DNA from: Pullulanibacillus camelliae
Lineage (GTDB): Bacteria; Bacillota; Bacilli; Bacillales; Sporolactobacillaceae
Assembly (NCBI RefSeq): GCF_014642655.1
Contig: NZ_BMIR01000003.1
Span: 186,001 to 250,000, forward strand
Length of the DNA stretch: 64,000 nt
Direction of reading: 5' to 3'
A program made the translations under genes and the position numbers. Under the pieces are notes generated by a model. The model ran no database searches, was not told the origin of the DNA, and saw nothing but the letters and a program-made list of their open reading frames with translations. Positions 8,171-16,442 of the stretch are shown here, piece after piece. Within the stretch, counting starts at the first letter, position 1. Each line of letters starts with the position of its first letter.

Positions 8171-9448
8171 ATGGAAATATATGTTGTCCGCCAGGGCGAT
8201 ACGCTGGCCAATATCGCGAATCGATTTCATGTGACGGTTTCTCAGATTATTGCAGTAAATGAAATCTCTGATGAGAACCAGCTTGTGATAGGTGAGGCGC
8301 TAGTCATCCCCACTGCGACAAGGCGTTATACGGTTCAACCAGGCGATACCTTATGGATGATTGCAGAGCGTGTAGGAACAACTGTCCAAGCGCTCATACA
8401 AATGAATGGCCTCTCTAATCCCGAAGAGCTCACGCCGGGGATGGTGTTAATTATTCCTAGCCATGGGCAAAAGCCTAATATTGATACGAATGGCTTTATT
8501 TATAATACAGGCGAGGAGGGCGCTGGCACGATCCGCCGTGTTGGCCGGCATTTAACATATTTATCGCCCTTTTCCTATGGGATTGAGCCGAGTGGTCAAT
8601 TAATTCCTTTTGATGATAATGCATTGATTCGGGCTGGATACGATGAAGGTGTTGTTCCCATGATGGCGATCTCTAACTTTACTTCACAGGCGCTTGGTTC
8701 AGCACTCGCGCATACGATTTTAACAGATACAGATGTGCAAGAGCAGTTATTCAATAATATTGTGAAGACTGCGAAATATAAAGGCTACCAAGGTGTCAAT
8801 ATTGATTTTGAAAATGTTAATCCAGAGGATCGAGAGGCATATAATAGTTTTTTGGAAAAAGCGGTGGAAGCATTACACAATGCGGGGTTATTTGTATCCA
8901 CTTCTCTCGCTCCTAAAACAAGTGGGACACAACAGGGAGTGCTATATGAAGCCCATGATTATCCTGCACACGGCAGGATTGTTGATTTTGTCGTTCTTAT
9001 GACTTATGAATGGGGGTATCGCTTCGGACCACCTCAAGCAATCTCACCCATCACGCAAATCAAGCGAGTGCTAGATTATGCCGTCTCTGTCATTCCTACA
9101 CAAAAGATCATGATGGGGTTCCAAATTTATGCTAGAGATTGGCTCATTCCTCATGAACAAGGGCAAGAGGCGGAGACATTTAGCCCGAAGGAAGCGAGAG
9201 AGCGCGCCGTCCAGTATCAAAGTGCCATCCAGTATGATTATAATGCACAAGCGCCCTTTTATCAGTATACAGATGGGCAGGGAAGGCGCCATGAAGTGTG
9301 GTTTGAGGACGCCCGCAGCGCACAGGCCAAATTTGATCTGGTCAAAGCCTACAATCTCCGTGGCATCAGTTACTGGGTTCTTGGTTATCCCTTCCCACAA
9401 AATTGGACCTTACTTGAAGATAATTTTACTATTCAAAGGCTTATCTAA
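8171..9448 (+). CDS. sleL: spore cortex-lytic enzyme, LysM-GH18 (SleL/YaaH)
   Basis: 425 residues: two N-terminal LysM repeats (residues about 2-46 and 52-96, each with YxVxxGDTLxxIA) for spore peptidoglycan binding, followed by a GH18 N-acetylglucosaminidase domain. The GH18 catalytic motif DxxDxDxE appears as GVNIDFENV (about residues 215-223). Length equals B. subtilis YaaH. The protein takes part in cortex hydrolysis during germination and is deposited in the coat. No signal peptide, as expected for a mother-cell coat protein. GAGGAGGT at 8155-8162 favours ATG 8171 over GTG 8168. A short terminator follows. Confidence 0.92.
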   Translation: MEIYVVRQGDTLANIANRFHVTVSQIIAVNEISDENQLVIGEALVIPTATRRYTVQPGDTLWMIAERVGTTVQALIQMNGLSNPEELTPGMVLIIPSHGQKPNIDTNGFIYNTGEEGAGTIRRVGRHLTYLSPFSYGIEPSGQLIPFDDNALIRAGYDEGVVPMMAISNFTSQALGSALAHTILTDTDVQEQLFNNIVKTAKYKGYQGVNIDFENVNPEDREAYNSFLEKAVEALHNAGLFVSTSLAPKTSGTQQGVLYEAHDYPAHGRIVDFVVLMTYEWGYRFGPPQAISPITQIKRVLDYAVSVIPTQKIMMGFQIYARDWLIPHEQGQEAETFSPKEARERAVQYQSAIQYDYNAQAPFYQYTDGQGRRHEVWFEDARSAQAKFDLVKAYNLRGISYWVLGYPFPQNWTLLEDNFTIQRLI

Positions 9449-9450
9449 TA

Positions 9451-9474
9451 CTCCCGTAAACGGGGGTTTTTATT
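9451..9474 (+). terminator. terminator after sleL
   Basis: CCCGTAAACGGGGGTTTTTATTTT: 4-5 bp GC stem with tight loop and T-run, three bases after the stop codon. Confidence 0.75.
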
Positions 9475-9859
9475 TTGAAAATTTAGTGTCGGGAGCTTTT
9501 TGTTGTCTAACATGCCAGGTGATACATACCCCTCCTCCGATCATACCGACTAATGTTCCCATCAATAGACCACCGACGACAATAAATAATGCGAGTAAGG
9601 AGACAAGCTGAATCAACAGGCCACCTCTTAAGCTATAGCGAGGAAAGCGACAGAGTAGGATGCTGATCGTCAGCATGAGCATGCCAGTTAATCCTCCTAA
9701 TAGTACAAAGCGCAATCTTGTTAAGTCATACCAATAGAGTTGTAGGGGAATGTATATAAAGAGTAACCCGGAAAGCAGGGTGAGAAAGCATCCCCAAAAA
9801 GGGCGTGTGGCTATCCATAGATTGAGCTGTGTCCACTTGGTTTGTTGATTTGGAGACAA
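9470..9859 (-). CDS. small four-helix membrane protein (DUF6114-like)
   Basis: About 129 residues with four hydrophobic segments and the opening WIATRPFWGCFLTLLSGLLF, which resembles the RPFWGG start of DUF6114 proteins. The function of that family is unknown. The ribosome site GAGGAGG (around 9870) lies nine bases before TTG 9859; an upstream in-frame TTG overlaps the site itself and is unlikely. Transcribed convergently with sleL, whose terminator overlaps its 3' end. Confidence 0.6.
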   Translation of the reverse strand: MSPNQQTKWTQLNLWIATRPFWGCFLTLLSGLLFIYIPLQLYWYDLTRLRFVLLGGLTGMLMLTISILLCRFPRYSLRGGLLIQLVSLLALFIVVGGLLMGTLVGMIGGGVCITWHVRQQKAPDTKFSK

Positions 9860-10088
9860 AATGTAATTCCTCCTCAATGCCTACATATAGACTTCTTTTA
9901 TAAAAGTTTATGAGAGGAGAAGCGAGAATAGGACTAGAACATGATATAGATAAAGCGTTGAACCACTCTTAGAAGGCTACAGAGCGATAATATATTCAAT
10001 GTCCCAATTTTTCAAATTATTTCCTCGTTCTATTAGAGCAACCTATGGTAGAATAATAATAGGAATATTTCGTTTATGGAGGTTTCGA

Positions 10089-11186
10089 ATGGAGCCGAGA
10101 ACAGTGAACATTCAAGAACTAAAGAAGTTATTTGAGCAATGGTATAAGGTTCGCCTCCAAGACATTGAGGAATTAAAGGAAATAAAGAGGCAAATCGATC
10201 AATGCATCAAGCGTACGATTTTTTTAAATGAAGAAGTGAGTGATGAGTATGTCATGATATGCTATGGTCATGCCGTTATAACCTCTGATTCGTCAAAGAT
10301 CATCGACAGTTTACAAAACGAAATCATGGAAAATGAGAGTCGGTTAAAAGATCAGTTAAAGTACTATTTTCTGTTTTTTCAAGCTTCCTATTGTTTTGAT
10401 AAATATAAATTTCAAGAGGCATTAGAGCTTTTTAAACGCGCAGAGCGTTATCTTTATGCCGTGTCTTGGAGCGCAGAAGAAGCAGAATACAATTACAAGC
10501 TTGCGGGATTGTATTATTCATTGGATAAATATCTTGTCTCGATTAATTGTGTCAATAAGGCTCGAAAGCTATTTCAAGAAGTGGGCAATCAAATGAGAAG
10601 ATTGGCGGCCTGTGACACGATATATGGACTCAATTGTTGTGAATTAAGGCAGTATGAGGAAGCTGAAGAGCATTATTATGATGCGCTAGAGTATGCTCAA
10701 AAAACGAATTATACACTGCTCATCATGCAGATCTACCATAATCTCGGTCTTATGTATGCTCAGCAGAATATGTCTGCCGCTGCGATTTTATGGTTATCGA
10801 AGGCGGCCAAATATGGAGAGAATCATCATAAGACATACTTTCTACTGTGTCGTGAGCATTTTAAAATCAATCACGTGAAAGAGGGATTAGAAGCCTTTAA
10901 TAAAGGGGTCGCACTATGTGAGGCTTCGGGTAGCAAGGCGGATTTGCAGCGTTTTTCCATGCTTTATGCATTTTACTGTGAAAGGGATACAGAAGCGTTT
11001 GAAAAGAAGTACCATGAAGGTATTGACTTTTTTATTAAGGAAAAGCTTTGGCACAGAGTCAAAGAGTATTCCATCGAACTTGCACACTATTATACACACC
11101 ATAGCAACTATAAAAAGGCTGTCCGCTACTATGAACTATATATAGAATCAGAACAAAACATTTTAGAAGGGGAGATCTTAAAGTGA
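10089..11186 (+). CDS. Rap-family tetratricopeptide phosphatase
   Basis: 365 residues built of TPR helices after an N-terminal helical bundle (LKKLFEQWYKV...), the arrangement of Rap proteins of the RRNPP family. Raps remove phosphate from Spo0F or block DNA binding by ComA-type regulators, and are switched off by an imported Phr peptide. TPR units are visible from about residue 95 (LKYYFLFFQASYCFDKYKFQEALELF) on. ATG 10089 has GGAGG six bases upstream, and the longer open frame to 9999 lacks a site. The stop overlaps the next gene's GTG by four bases, the standard rap-phr arrangement. The target response regulator cannot be told from sequence alone. Confidence 0.87.
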   Translation: MEPRTVNIQELKKLFEQWYKVRLQDIEELKEIKRQIDQCIKRTIFLNEEVSDEYVMICYGHAVITSDSSKIIDSLQNEIMENESRLKDQLKYYFLFFQASYCFDKYKFQEALELFKRAERYLYAVSWSAEEAEYNYKLAGLYYSLDKYLVSINCVNKARKLFQEVGNQMRRLAACDTIYGLNCCELRQYEEAEEHYYDALEYAQKTNYTLLIMQIYHNLGLMYAQQNMSAAAILWLSKAAKYGENHHKTYFLLCREHFKINHVKEGLEAFNKGVALCEASGSKADLQRFSMLYAFYCERDTEAFEKKYHEGIDFFIKEKLWHRVKEYSIELAHYYTHHSNYKKAVRYYELYIESEQNILEGEILK

Positions 11187-11377
11187 AGAGAATGTTGAGA
11201 AAATTTGTTGCGGTGTGTGGCTTGCTTCTATTGCTCGGGCTATTTGGAGGAGTCTCTTATCACAGCCATGATAAACTAGCGGGGGATGGTTTATTTCCTA
11301 AGGGTAATGTTCAGGAACAAATGATTGCAGGTGATGGGCTGTTTCCAACTGCCATTCTTTCAGATGCACAACAATGA
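11183..11377 (+). CDS. Phr-type signalling peptide precursor with duplicated heptapeptide
   Basis: 64 residues: basic start (MKRMLRK), a hydrophobic export segment (residues 8-25), and a hydrophilic tail carrying AGDGLFP twice (residues 33-39 and 49-55). The GTG start overlaps the Rap stop (GTGA). Position, size and export signal identify a Phr precursor; the mature peptide is inferred to come from the duplicated block. The two blocks differ at five of seven codons but in no residue, so the peptide sequence is under selection. Short of direct proof, AGDGLFP or a 5-6 residue part of it is the likely signal. Confidence 0.82.
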   Translation: MKRMLRKFVAVCGLLLLLGLFGGVSYHSHDKLAGDGLFPKGNVQEQMIAGDGLFPTAILSDAQQ

Positions 11378-11501
11378 CAAAAGAGAGCGCCCTTTCCTTT
11401 TGATTAATTACAAGAATTCGGGGCTAAGACACGTGGTGTTTTCGCTAAAGATAGTGTATCTTATCTAGAGCTTAAAGTGGACAGCGCAATAGGAAGACAA
11501 A

Positions 11502-11533
11502 AACACGGAAGAAGCGATCGCTTCTTCCGTGTT
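11502..11533. terminator. bidirectional terminator between phr and tpx
   Basis: A perfect 32-bp palindrome (AACACGGAAGAAGCGA and its complement) with A/T-rich flanks on both sides. It serves the rightward rap-phr unit and the leftward tpx gene. Confidence 0.85.
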
Positions 11534-11550
11534 TATTATAAAGAAAATAA

Positions 11551-12048
11551 TTAGTTTGCTTTCTTAGCGGCATTTAAAGCTGCTTCATAATTTGGATGAT
11601 TGGTTGCTTCACTTACATATTCTACATAAGTGATGGTATCGTTGCTGTCAACGACGAAAACGGCGCGAGCCAATAACCTTAATTCCTTAATGGCTACACC
11701 AAAAGCTTCTCCAAAGGAAAGATTACGATGATCGGATAATGTGATGGCATGCTCCAGACCAGCATTTCCACACCAGCGCTTTTGTGCAAATGGAAGATCC
11801 GCGCTGATTGTCAGGATAGTGACACCATCAAGCTTGCTAGCCTCTTCGTTAAAACGACGCGTTTGGGCATCGCATACCCCAGTATCCAAAGATGGAACGA
11901 CACTGATAAGGCGGACACCTTTATAATCATTTAAAGCTTTTTCTGAGAGATCATTGGCTAAAACAGTAAAAGCGGGGGCTTTATCTCCGACTTTTACTTC
12001 ATTGCCTAGTAAAGTCACTTGATCTCCACCAAAAGTAATGCTTGCCAT
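11551..12048 (-). CDS. tpx: thiol peroxidase
   Basis: 165 residues, the usual Tpx length. The peroxidatic Cys is in [14 protein letters not shown] (C59) and the resolving Cys in KRWCGNAG (C93), the atypical 2-Cys peroxiredoxin pattern. It reduces H2O2 and alkyl peroxides with thioredoxin in the cytoplasm. TTGGAGGTG lies upstream of ATG 12048. The gene is divergent from the PatB-like gene; I saw no PerR box in the short spacer. Confidence 0.95.
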   Translation of the reverse strand: MASITFGGDQVTLLGNEVKVGDKAPAFTVLANDLSEKALNDYKGVRLISVVPSLDTGVCDAQTRRFNEEASKLDGVTILTISADLPFAQKRWCGNAGLEHAITLSDHRNLSFGEAFGVAIKELRLLARAVFVVDSNDTITYVEYVSEATNHPNYEAALNAAKKAN

Positions 12049-12218
12049 AATCTATACACCTCCAATTATGTATTTACTTCTATATTAGTCTGTCCATACT
12101 CCAAAATGCAAAGTTTTCACCTTTAGTGCTTAAAATTTTTTCAGAGTGCTTAGCTTTATGTCTCAATAAACTCATGATAAGATAAAAAGAAACATCATTA
12201 GTAATAGAGGTGATCCGG

Positions 12219-13394
12219 TTGACAACACGTTTTGATGAAATCATTGATAGACGGGAAACCAATGCAGTAAAGTGGGACAGTCGTAAGGAAGTCTTCGGTA
12301 CAGAGGATCTGTTGCCCCTGTGGGTCGCGGATATGGATTTTACATGTCCCCCAGAAGTGATCGATGCTGTGGTTAAGAAGGCGAAGCATGGAGTGTATGG
12401 CTATCCAAAGCAACCCCCGGCTTTCTATCAAGCGATACAAGGCTGGCTTAAACGTCGCTTCAATGCTGATGTCCCTAAAGAGTGGATCAGCACCATTCCC
12501 GGCGTTGTTCCAGGGATTCGCATGGCGGTTGAGGCCTTTACAAAGCCTGGAGATAAAATCATTATTCAAACACCTGTCTATCCCCCTTTCTATTCATCAG
12601 TAGAAGATTTGGGTAGACACTTGATAAAGAATCCTTTAATAGAAGAAAATGGCTATTATACGATGGACTTGGCTGACTTGGAGAAAAAAATTGATGCGCG
12701 CACTAAAATGCTCATTTTATGTCATCCGCATAATCCAATTGGTCGAGTATGGTCGAAAGAAGAGCTCACCCGCTTAGCTGAGATTTGCGCGAAGCATAAC
12801 GTATTTATTGTTTCTGACGAAATTCATTCTGATCTTGTCTATGAAAAGGGCACACATACACCGTTTTATACCTTGCCAGAGGCATTGTCTCAACGCACTC
12901 TCACTTTTATAGCAGGAAGTAAGACATTTAATACAGCGGGGCTGTTTTCCTCATTGGCGATATCGAATAACGCGGAGCTTTTACGGACCTTTACTCAAAC
13001 AGCAGCACAGTTTGGTGTTAATCATTTGAATCTTTTCGGTATTGAGGCAATGACGGCTGCTTATTCGCATGGTGATGAATGGTTAGATGAGTTGTTGGTT
13101 TATTTAAGAGAAAATGCTGAGTATATCATCAACTTTTTAGAAACACATATTCCGCAAGTAAAGATGTGGCAGCCAGAAGCAACGTATCTCGGCTGGCTTG
13201 ATTGTCGCGGACTTGGACTGCCTAAAGATGAGCTACGGAAATTTATGATTGAAGAAGCTAAGATCGGTCTCAATGATGGAGCGAGCTTTGGGGAAGAAGG
13301 CGTTGGGTTCCAAAGAATCAACTTTGCCTGTCCGCGCTCGGTGATAGAAGAAGCGATGACTCGATTGAAACAAGCCGTCGATCGACTTGGATAG
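12219..13394 (+). CDS. patB: PLP-dependent C-S lyase, PatB/MalY family
   Basis: About 391 residues of fold-type I aminotransferase. Typical PatB/MalY features: NAVKWDSRKEVFG start, LPLWVADMDF, HPHNPIGRVWSKEEL, VSDEIHSDLVY and the PLP lysine in GSKTFNTAGL. The family cleaves cystathionine or cysteine to thiol, pyruvate and ammonia. Ribosome site AGAGGTGAT (12206-12214) points to TTG 12219; a GTG at 12210 sits inside that site. A strong terminator follows. Whether the enzyme prefers cystathionine or cysteine cannot be read from sequence. Confidence 0.9.
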   Translation: MTTRFDEIIDRRETNAVKWDSRKEVFGTEDLLPLWVADMDFTCPPEVIDAVVKKAKHGVYGYPKQPPAFYQAIQGWLKRRFNADVPKEWISTIPGVVPGIRMAVEAFTKPGDKIIIQTPVYPPFYSSVEDLGRHLIKNPLIEENGYYTMDLADLEKKIDARTKMLILCHPHNPIGRVWSKEELTRLAEICAKHNVFIVSDEIHSDLVYEKGTHTPFYTLPEALSQRTLTFIAGSKTFNTAGLFSSLAISNNAELLRTFTQTAAQFGVNHLNLFGIEAMTAAYSHGDEWLDELLVYLRENAEYIINFLETHIPQVKMWQPEATYLGWLDCRGLGLPKDELRKFMIEEAKIGLNDGASFGEEGVGFQRINFACPRSVIEEAMTRLKQAVDRLG

Positions 13395-13399
13395 AAAGG

Positions 13400-13436
13400 A
13401 AGGTATGGGACAATGACTCCCATACCTTTTTTATTT
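13400..13436 (+). terminator. terminator after patB
   Basis: AAGGTATGGGA / TCCCATACCTT, 11-bp perfect stem, 7-base loop, then TTTTTTATTT. Confidence 0.92.
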
Positions 13437-13577
13437 CAGAATACCGACCAAGCTGTTTTTTTATGTTCGTCTACTATCATGAAGGATAGAGAGGAGACAA
13501 ATGCTTGCCAGTAAGTTCCACGTAAAAATACGGCTTTCCACCCTGAAGCGGAAAACCGTAGTGTATTAGCATGTTTA

Positions 13578-13654
13578 TGGTCGGGAAGACAGGATTTGAA
13601 CCTGCGACCCCCACGTCCCGAACGTGGTGCTCTACCAAGCTGAGCCACTTCCCG
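13578..13654 (-). tRNA. tRNA-Pro (CGG)
   Basis: Leftward. Acceptor CGGGAAG pairs with CTTCCCG, the T-loop GGTTCAAATCC is intact, and the anticodon stem CCACG/CGTGG encloses TTCGGGA, giving anticodon CGG. CCA is encoded. 77 nt including CCA. Confidence 0.93.
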
Positions 13655-13679
13655 AAAAGATGTATAAAGTGCTTGGTTC

Positions 13680-13770
13680 AGTAAAAAAAGTGTCCCTGCG
13701 TCTACAAGCGAAGCGCTGTAGTAGGACTTCCTCGGGACAACTCGAAGAGATTCATGGAGGTAAAGCTCGT
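13680..13770. repeat. Repeat C, copy 1 (diverged)
   Basis: Contains GTCCCTGCGTCTACAAGC and CTCGGGACAACTCGAAG. These match the core of other C copies (CTGAGTCTACAAG, TCTCGGAACAACTCGAAG) at 13985-14060, 14225-14375, 27440-27560 and 29345-29470. Lies between the intact tRNA-Pro and its broken copy. Confidence 0.5.
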
Positions 13771-13797
13771 TGCTCTACCAAGCTGAGCCACTTCCCG
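13771..13797 (-). pseudogene. tRNA-Pro fragment (5' 27 nt only)
   Basis: Exactly repeats the first 27 nt of the intact tRNA-Pro (acceptor 5' strand and D-arm, 13628-13654), then diverges. It has no anticodon or T-arm, so cannot be a tRNA. Confidence 0.85.
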
Positions 13798-13808
13798 TAA
13801 TAAAGAAA

Positions 13809-13894
13809 TGGTGCGGATGAAGGGACTTGAACCCCCACGGTCAAAAGACCATTAGACCCTGAATCTAACGCGTCTGCCATTCCGCCACATCCGC
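13809..13894 (-). tRNA. tRNA-Leu (CAG)
   Basis: Leftward. Acceptor GCGGATG/CATCCGC, long variable arm (TGGTCTTTTGACCG), anticodon stem TTAGA/TCTAA with loop TTCAGGG giving anticodon CAG; T-arm GGGTTCAAGTCCC. CCA encoded. 86 nt. Confidence 0.93.
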
Positions 13895-14411
13895 AAAATA
13901 CATCATTTATTATAACTCCGAAGCCCCCTCATTGTAAAGAATCCTGTCTAAAGGATGTAAAGAACCCCTTGGTTTGTATAAAAAGGTGCCCATCCCCTGA
14001 GTTTATGAGTAAAGCGCTGGCGAGAGTTTGCCTCTGGGCAATTCGTAGAGAGAACATCGAGGTTGAGCTCGCGGTTGTTTATATATAGGTAGAACTTTGT
14101 TTAAAATGAGCGTATATCGTCACATATTATATAGTAGAAAAAATACAATCGTGGAAAACGCAAGACAAATGAATGTTAAAGTGAAAGCAACCAGTGGTAC
14201 TATAGATAAAAAGAAAACAGTTAAAGAACCATCAGGGTTCTGCCGAGCTGATCCTCTCTCGATAAAGAGGGTTATCGGGAAAGGGAAAGGTGTTCGTCCT
14301 TATGTCCGCAAGCGAAGCATTGTCGTCTGATTTTCTCGGGATAACTCGCCGAAAGTACATAGAAGACAAGCATGTTAAAAGCGTTCCGCTTGTGTTCTAA
14401 GGAGCGATACT
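13895..14411. repeat. non-coding gap with decayed repeat C copies
   Basis: About 520 bp between tRNA-Leu and the NO synthase gene. Two diverged C-type segments are seen: 13985-14060 (CCCTGAGTTTATGAG...GGGCAATTCG) and 14225-14375 (TATGTCCGCAAGCGAAGC...TTCTCGGGATAACTCG). A 77-codon open frame here has no ribosome site and repeat-derived content, so I do not call it a gene. Confidence 0.45.
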
Positions 14412-14435
14412 ATGAAAAGGGGCCTGCCTGAATGA
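14412..14435 (+). CDS. possible 7-codon leader peptide overlapping nos
   Basis: ATG 14412 follows AAGGAG at 14399-14404 with good spacing and encodes only MKRGLPE before TGA. That stop overlaps the nos ATG (ATGA at 14432-14435). nos itself has no clear ribosome site, so translation may be coupled through this leader. Inferred from layout only. Confidence 0.45.
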   Translation: MKRGLPE

Positions 14436-15580
14436 AAGAACGATCTATTTCATCTATGAATAAGACAACACTTTTACAAGAAGCTAGTGCATTTATTCAA
14501 ACCTGTTATAAGGAATTAAATAAAACGTCGAGTATGATCACCACTAGGATACAAGAGATTGAAGCATCAATTATAGATACTGGGAGTTATCAGCATACCG
14601 ATGAAGAACTTACACATGGCGCCAAAATGGCATGGCGTAATGCCAATCGGTGTATAGGAAGATTATTTTGGGATCGGCTTAATGTTATAGACGCTCGGCA
14701 TGTGCAGGAGGCTGATGATGTCTTTGCCGCACTCGTTCATCATATCCGCATGGCAACGAATGGGGGTAAAATCCAACCATTGATTACGATTTTTCGTGAA
14801 AAAGCTGCTAATGAACAGCCTTTACGTATTTGGAATCATCAATTGTTGCGCTATGCAGGCTACACAACCAAAGAGGGTATTGTTGGTGATCCATCCTCTA
14901 AAGATTTCACGACAGCGTGTATGGCATTAGGCTGGAAGGGGAAGGGAACAGCCTTTGATTTGTTGCCGTTAGTCATTCAAGTGGGCAATCAGCCACCTAG
15001 GTGGTATGACATTCCCAAGGATTGTGTGATGGAAGTACCGATTGTTCATCCACAATTTAACCTTTTTGATTCGCCAATAAAATGGTATGCCGTACCGATT
15101 ATTTCAGACATGCGCTTGGAAATTGGCGGGATTACCTATACTGCAGCTCCTTTTAATGGCTGGTATATGGAGACAGAAATTGGTGCTCGTAATTTAGCCG
15201 ACGAAAATCGCTATAATCTATTACCAATGGTTGCTAAGAATATGGGCTTAGATAGTCGATCGAACCGCACCTTATGGAAGGATAAAGCGTTGGTTGAATT
15301 GAATGTTGCTGTCCTCGATTCCTACAATAAGCAAGGCGTGAGTATCGTCGATCATCATACGGCGGCTAGCCAATTTCAAAGCTTTGAAAAAAACGAGCAG
15401 CGTGCAGGTCGGGAGCTCACAGGAAGGTGGTCATGGTTAATTCCACCATTATCTCCGGCTACAACACATATGTTTCATTCCAAGTATCAAGATACACTTG
15501 TTAAACCCCATTTCTTTTATCAAGAAAAGCCATTTGAATCGTCAGTGCCGAACGCTAAACCGAATAAGTGTCCATTTTAA
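14432..15580 (+). CDS. nos: bacterial nitric oxide synthase oxygenase
   Basis: 382 residues, slightly longer than the 363-residue B. subtilis enzyme. The heme-thiolate motif [10 protein letters not shown] places the axial Cys at about residue 74. The conserved [14 protein letters not shown] arginine-binding region and DHHTAASQF segment are present; no reductase domain, as usual in bacteria. It makes NO from arginine with reductase partners supplied in trans. Downstream ATG 14456 is an alternative start; ATG 14432 overlaps a 7-codon leader with a good ribosome site. Stands alone, with repeat B remnants after it. Confidence 0.95.
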   Translation: MKERSISSMNKTTLLQEASAFIQTCYKELNKTSSMITTRIQEIEASIIDTGSYQHTDEELTHGAKMAWRNANRCIGRLFWDRLNVIDARHVQEADDVFAALVHHIRMATNGGKIQPLITIFREKAANEQPLRIWNHQLLRYAGYTTKEGIVGDPSSKDFTTACMALGWKGKGTAFDLLPLVIQVGNQPPRWYDIPKDCVMEVPIVHPQFNLFDSPIKWYAVPIISDMRLEIGGITYTAAPFNGWYMETEIGARNLADENRYNLLPMVAKNMGLDSRSNRTLWKDKALVELNVAVLDSYNKQGVSIVDHHTAASQFQSFEKNEQRAGRELTGRWSWLIPPLSPATTHMFHSKYQDTLVKPHFFYQEKPFESSVPNAKPNKCPF

Positions 15581-15699
15581 AATTAAGAATGAAATGGCTT
15601 TGCTAGGCTGTTGACTTTATTCGAGTTTGGACAATCATGTGTTATTTCAGAGCAGCTACACTGTGAGATAGATGTGCCAGGTAGCCTGCTGAAGAGATC

Positions 15700-15825
15700 A
15701 GAAAAACTTGGCTTGTAATGATTTGCTTTCGCTTAGTCTCATCCTGATGTGATTTTTCAAATGACATACTAGGGGCGTTAAGTCTTAATGGCGAAAGTCA
15801 AAGGTTTACATATAGGCGGAATCTT
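15700..15825 (-). repeat. Repeat B, diverged leftward copy
   Basis: Read on the minus strand it keeps the landmarks of repeat B: GGCGGG-like start decayed to CCGCCTATATG, then CTTTGACTTTCGCCAT, ATCACATCAGGATG and CCAAGTTTTTCT. This is the only clear copy in the opposite orientation. It lies just downstream of the T-box unit. Confidence 0.6.
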
Positions 15826-15924
15826 AAACAGTATTAACGATGGCTTATACTTCTTGATCGTATTAAAAAGCTGAGATATTCCTAATGGTAAAAGCTGCTT
15901 TGTCCTCATACCCTGATATTTCAT
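15778..15924 (-). CDS. 48-residue frame downstream of T-box, doubtful gene
   Basis: ATG 15924 has AGGGGGG nine bases upstream and encodes 48 residues. The last residues (LTFAIKT) fall in a repeat B copy, and the product resembles no aminoacyl-tRNA synthetase, transporter or biosynthetic enzyme. It is the only frame of note that the T-box could control. It may be a chance frame or the start of a lost gene. Confidence 0.3.
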   Translation of the reverse strand: MKYQGMRTKQLLPLGISQLFNTIKKYKPSLILFKIPPICKPLTFAIKT

Positions 15925-15944
15925 ACTAACCCCCCTATAAACTA

Positions 15945-16195
15945 AAAAGTCCCTGCTATAACATAGCAGGGACGATTGGTTGAATCGCGGTACCACCCAA
16001 ATTGTGGAACAAAAATCTTCCACCTCTTATATTGGTTAACGGCATGACCCGTTCTTTGTCCTATATTAAGACTCAGAAAGCTCCAAGCATGTAATTCGCA
16101 TAATCCTGTGTACTGATTTTCAGCAACCATCAGCTCTCTATAAACATCAGGAAAACACTACTTGCTACTCTTCTTCGCTTTTTATGAAGTTACTT
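15945..16195 (-). promoter_or_regulatory. T-box leader, tyrosine-type specifier, no structural gene
   Basis: On the minus strand: Stem I parts GAAGAGTAGCAAGTA, AGAGAGCTGATGGTTG and CTTGGAGC; the T-box GGGTGGTACCGCG (15986-15998); and a terminator hairpin GTCCCTGCTATG/ATAGCAGGGAC with TTTTT (15945-15973). The specifier loop (GCGAATTACATGC) places TAC at 16091-16093, read as Tyr. It senses uncharged tRNA by antitermination. No synthetase or transport gene follows, only a 48-codon frame and a repeat. Confidence 0.88.
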
Positions 16196-16260
16196 ACGTT
16201 TTATCACGTTGCAGCTTTTTTGTAAAGCCCTTTATAAAAAAATAAAATTTTTGATTATTT

Positions 16261-16274
16261 TGAAAGCGCTTCAA
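16261..16274. promoter_or_regulatory. candidate CcpA cre box
   Basis: TGAAAGCGCTTCAA matches 13 of 14 positions of TGWAARCGYTWNCW. It lies between the T-box promoter and aroA, so could affect either. Match is by eye only. Confidence 0.45.
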
Positions 16275-16333
16275 ACACAATGGTGTCGCAATTTCTTACA
16301 TGACGTCATAAATGAATTAGGCAAAATAGAGAC

Positions 16334-16362
16334 TTGACAGAACAATTAAGTTTGTTTTATCT
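16334..16362 (+). promoter_or_regulatory. SigA-type promoter of aroA
   Basis: TTGACA (16334-16339), 17-base spacer, TTATCT (16357-16362), 80 bases before the aroA start. Confidence 0.6.
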
Positions 16363-16442
16363 TTTGTAGCAATATTACACAGAACCAACGAAAATCATAT
16401 ATGATAGTGGTACACGCATTAATAATTTGGGAGGTCATTGTA

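Noticed and set aside
13436-13648. 70-codon leftward frame
   Set aside because: It runs through the tRNA-Pro gene; the MAQLGRAPRSGRGGRRFKSCLPDH-type start is the well-known false translation of tRNA sequence.
14097-14330. 77-codon rightward frame before nos
   Set aside because: No ribosome site, and its 3' half is repeat C material.
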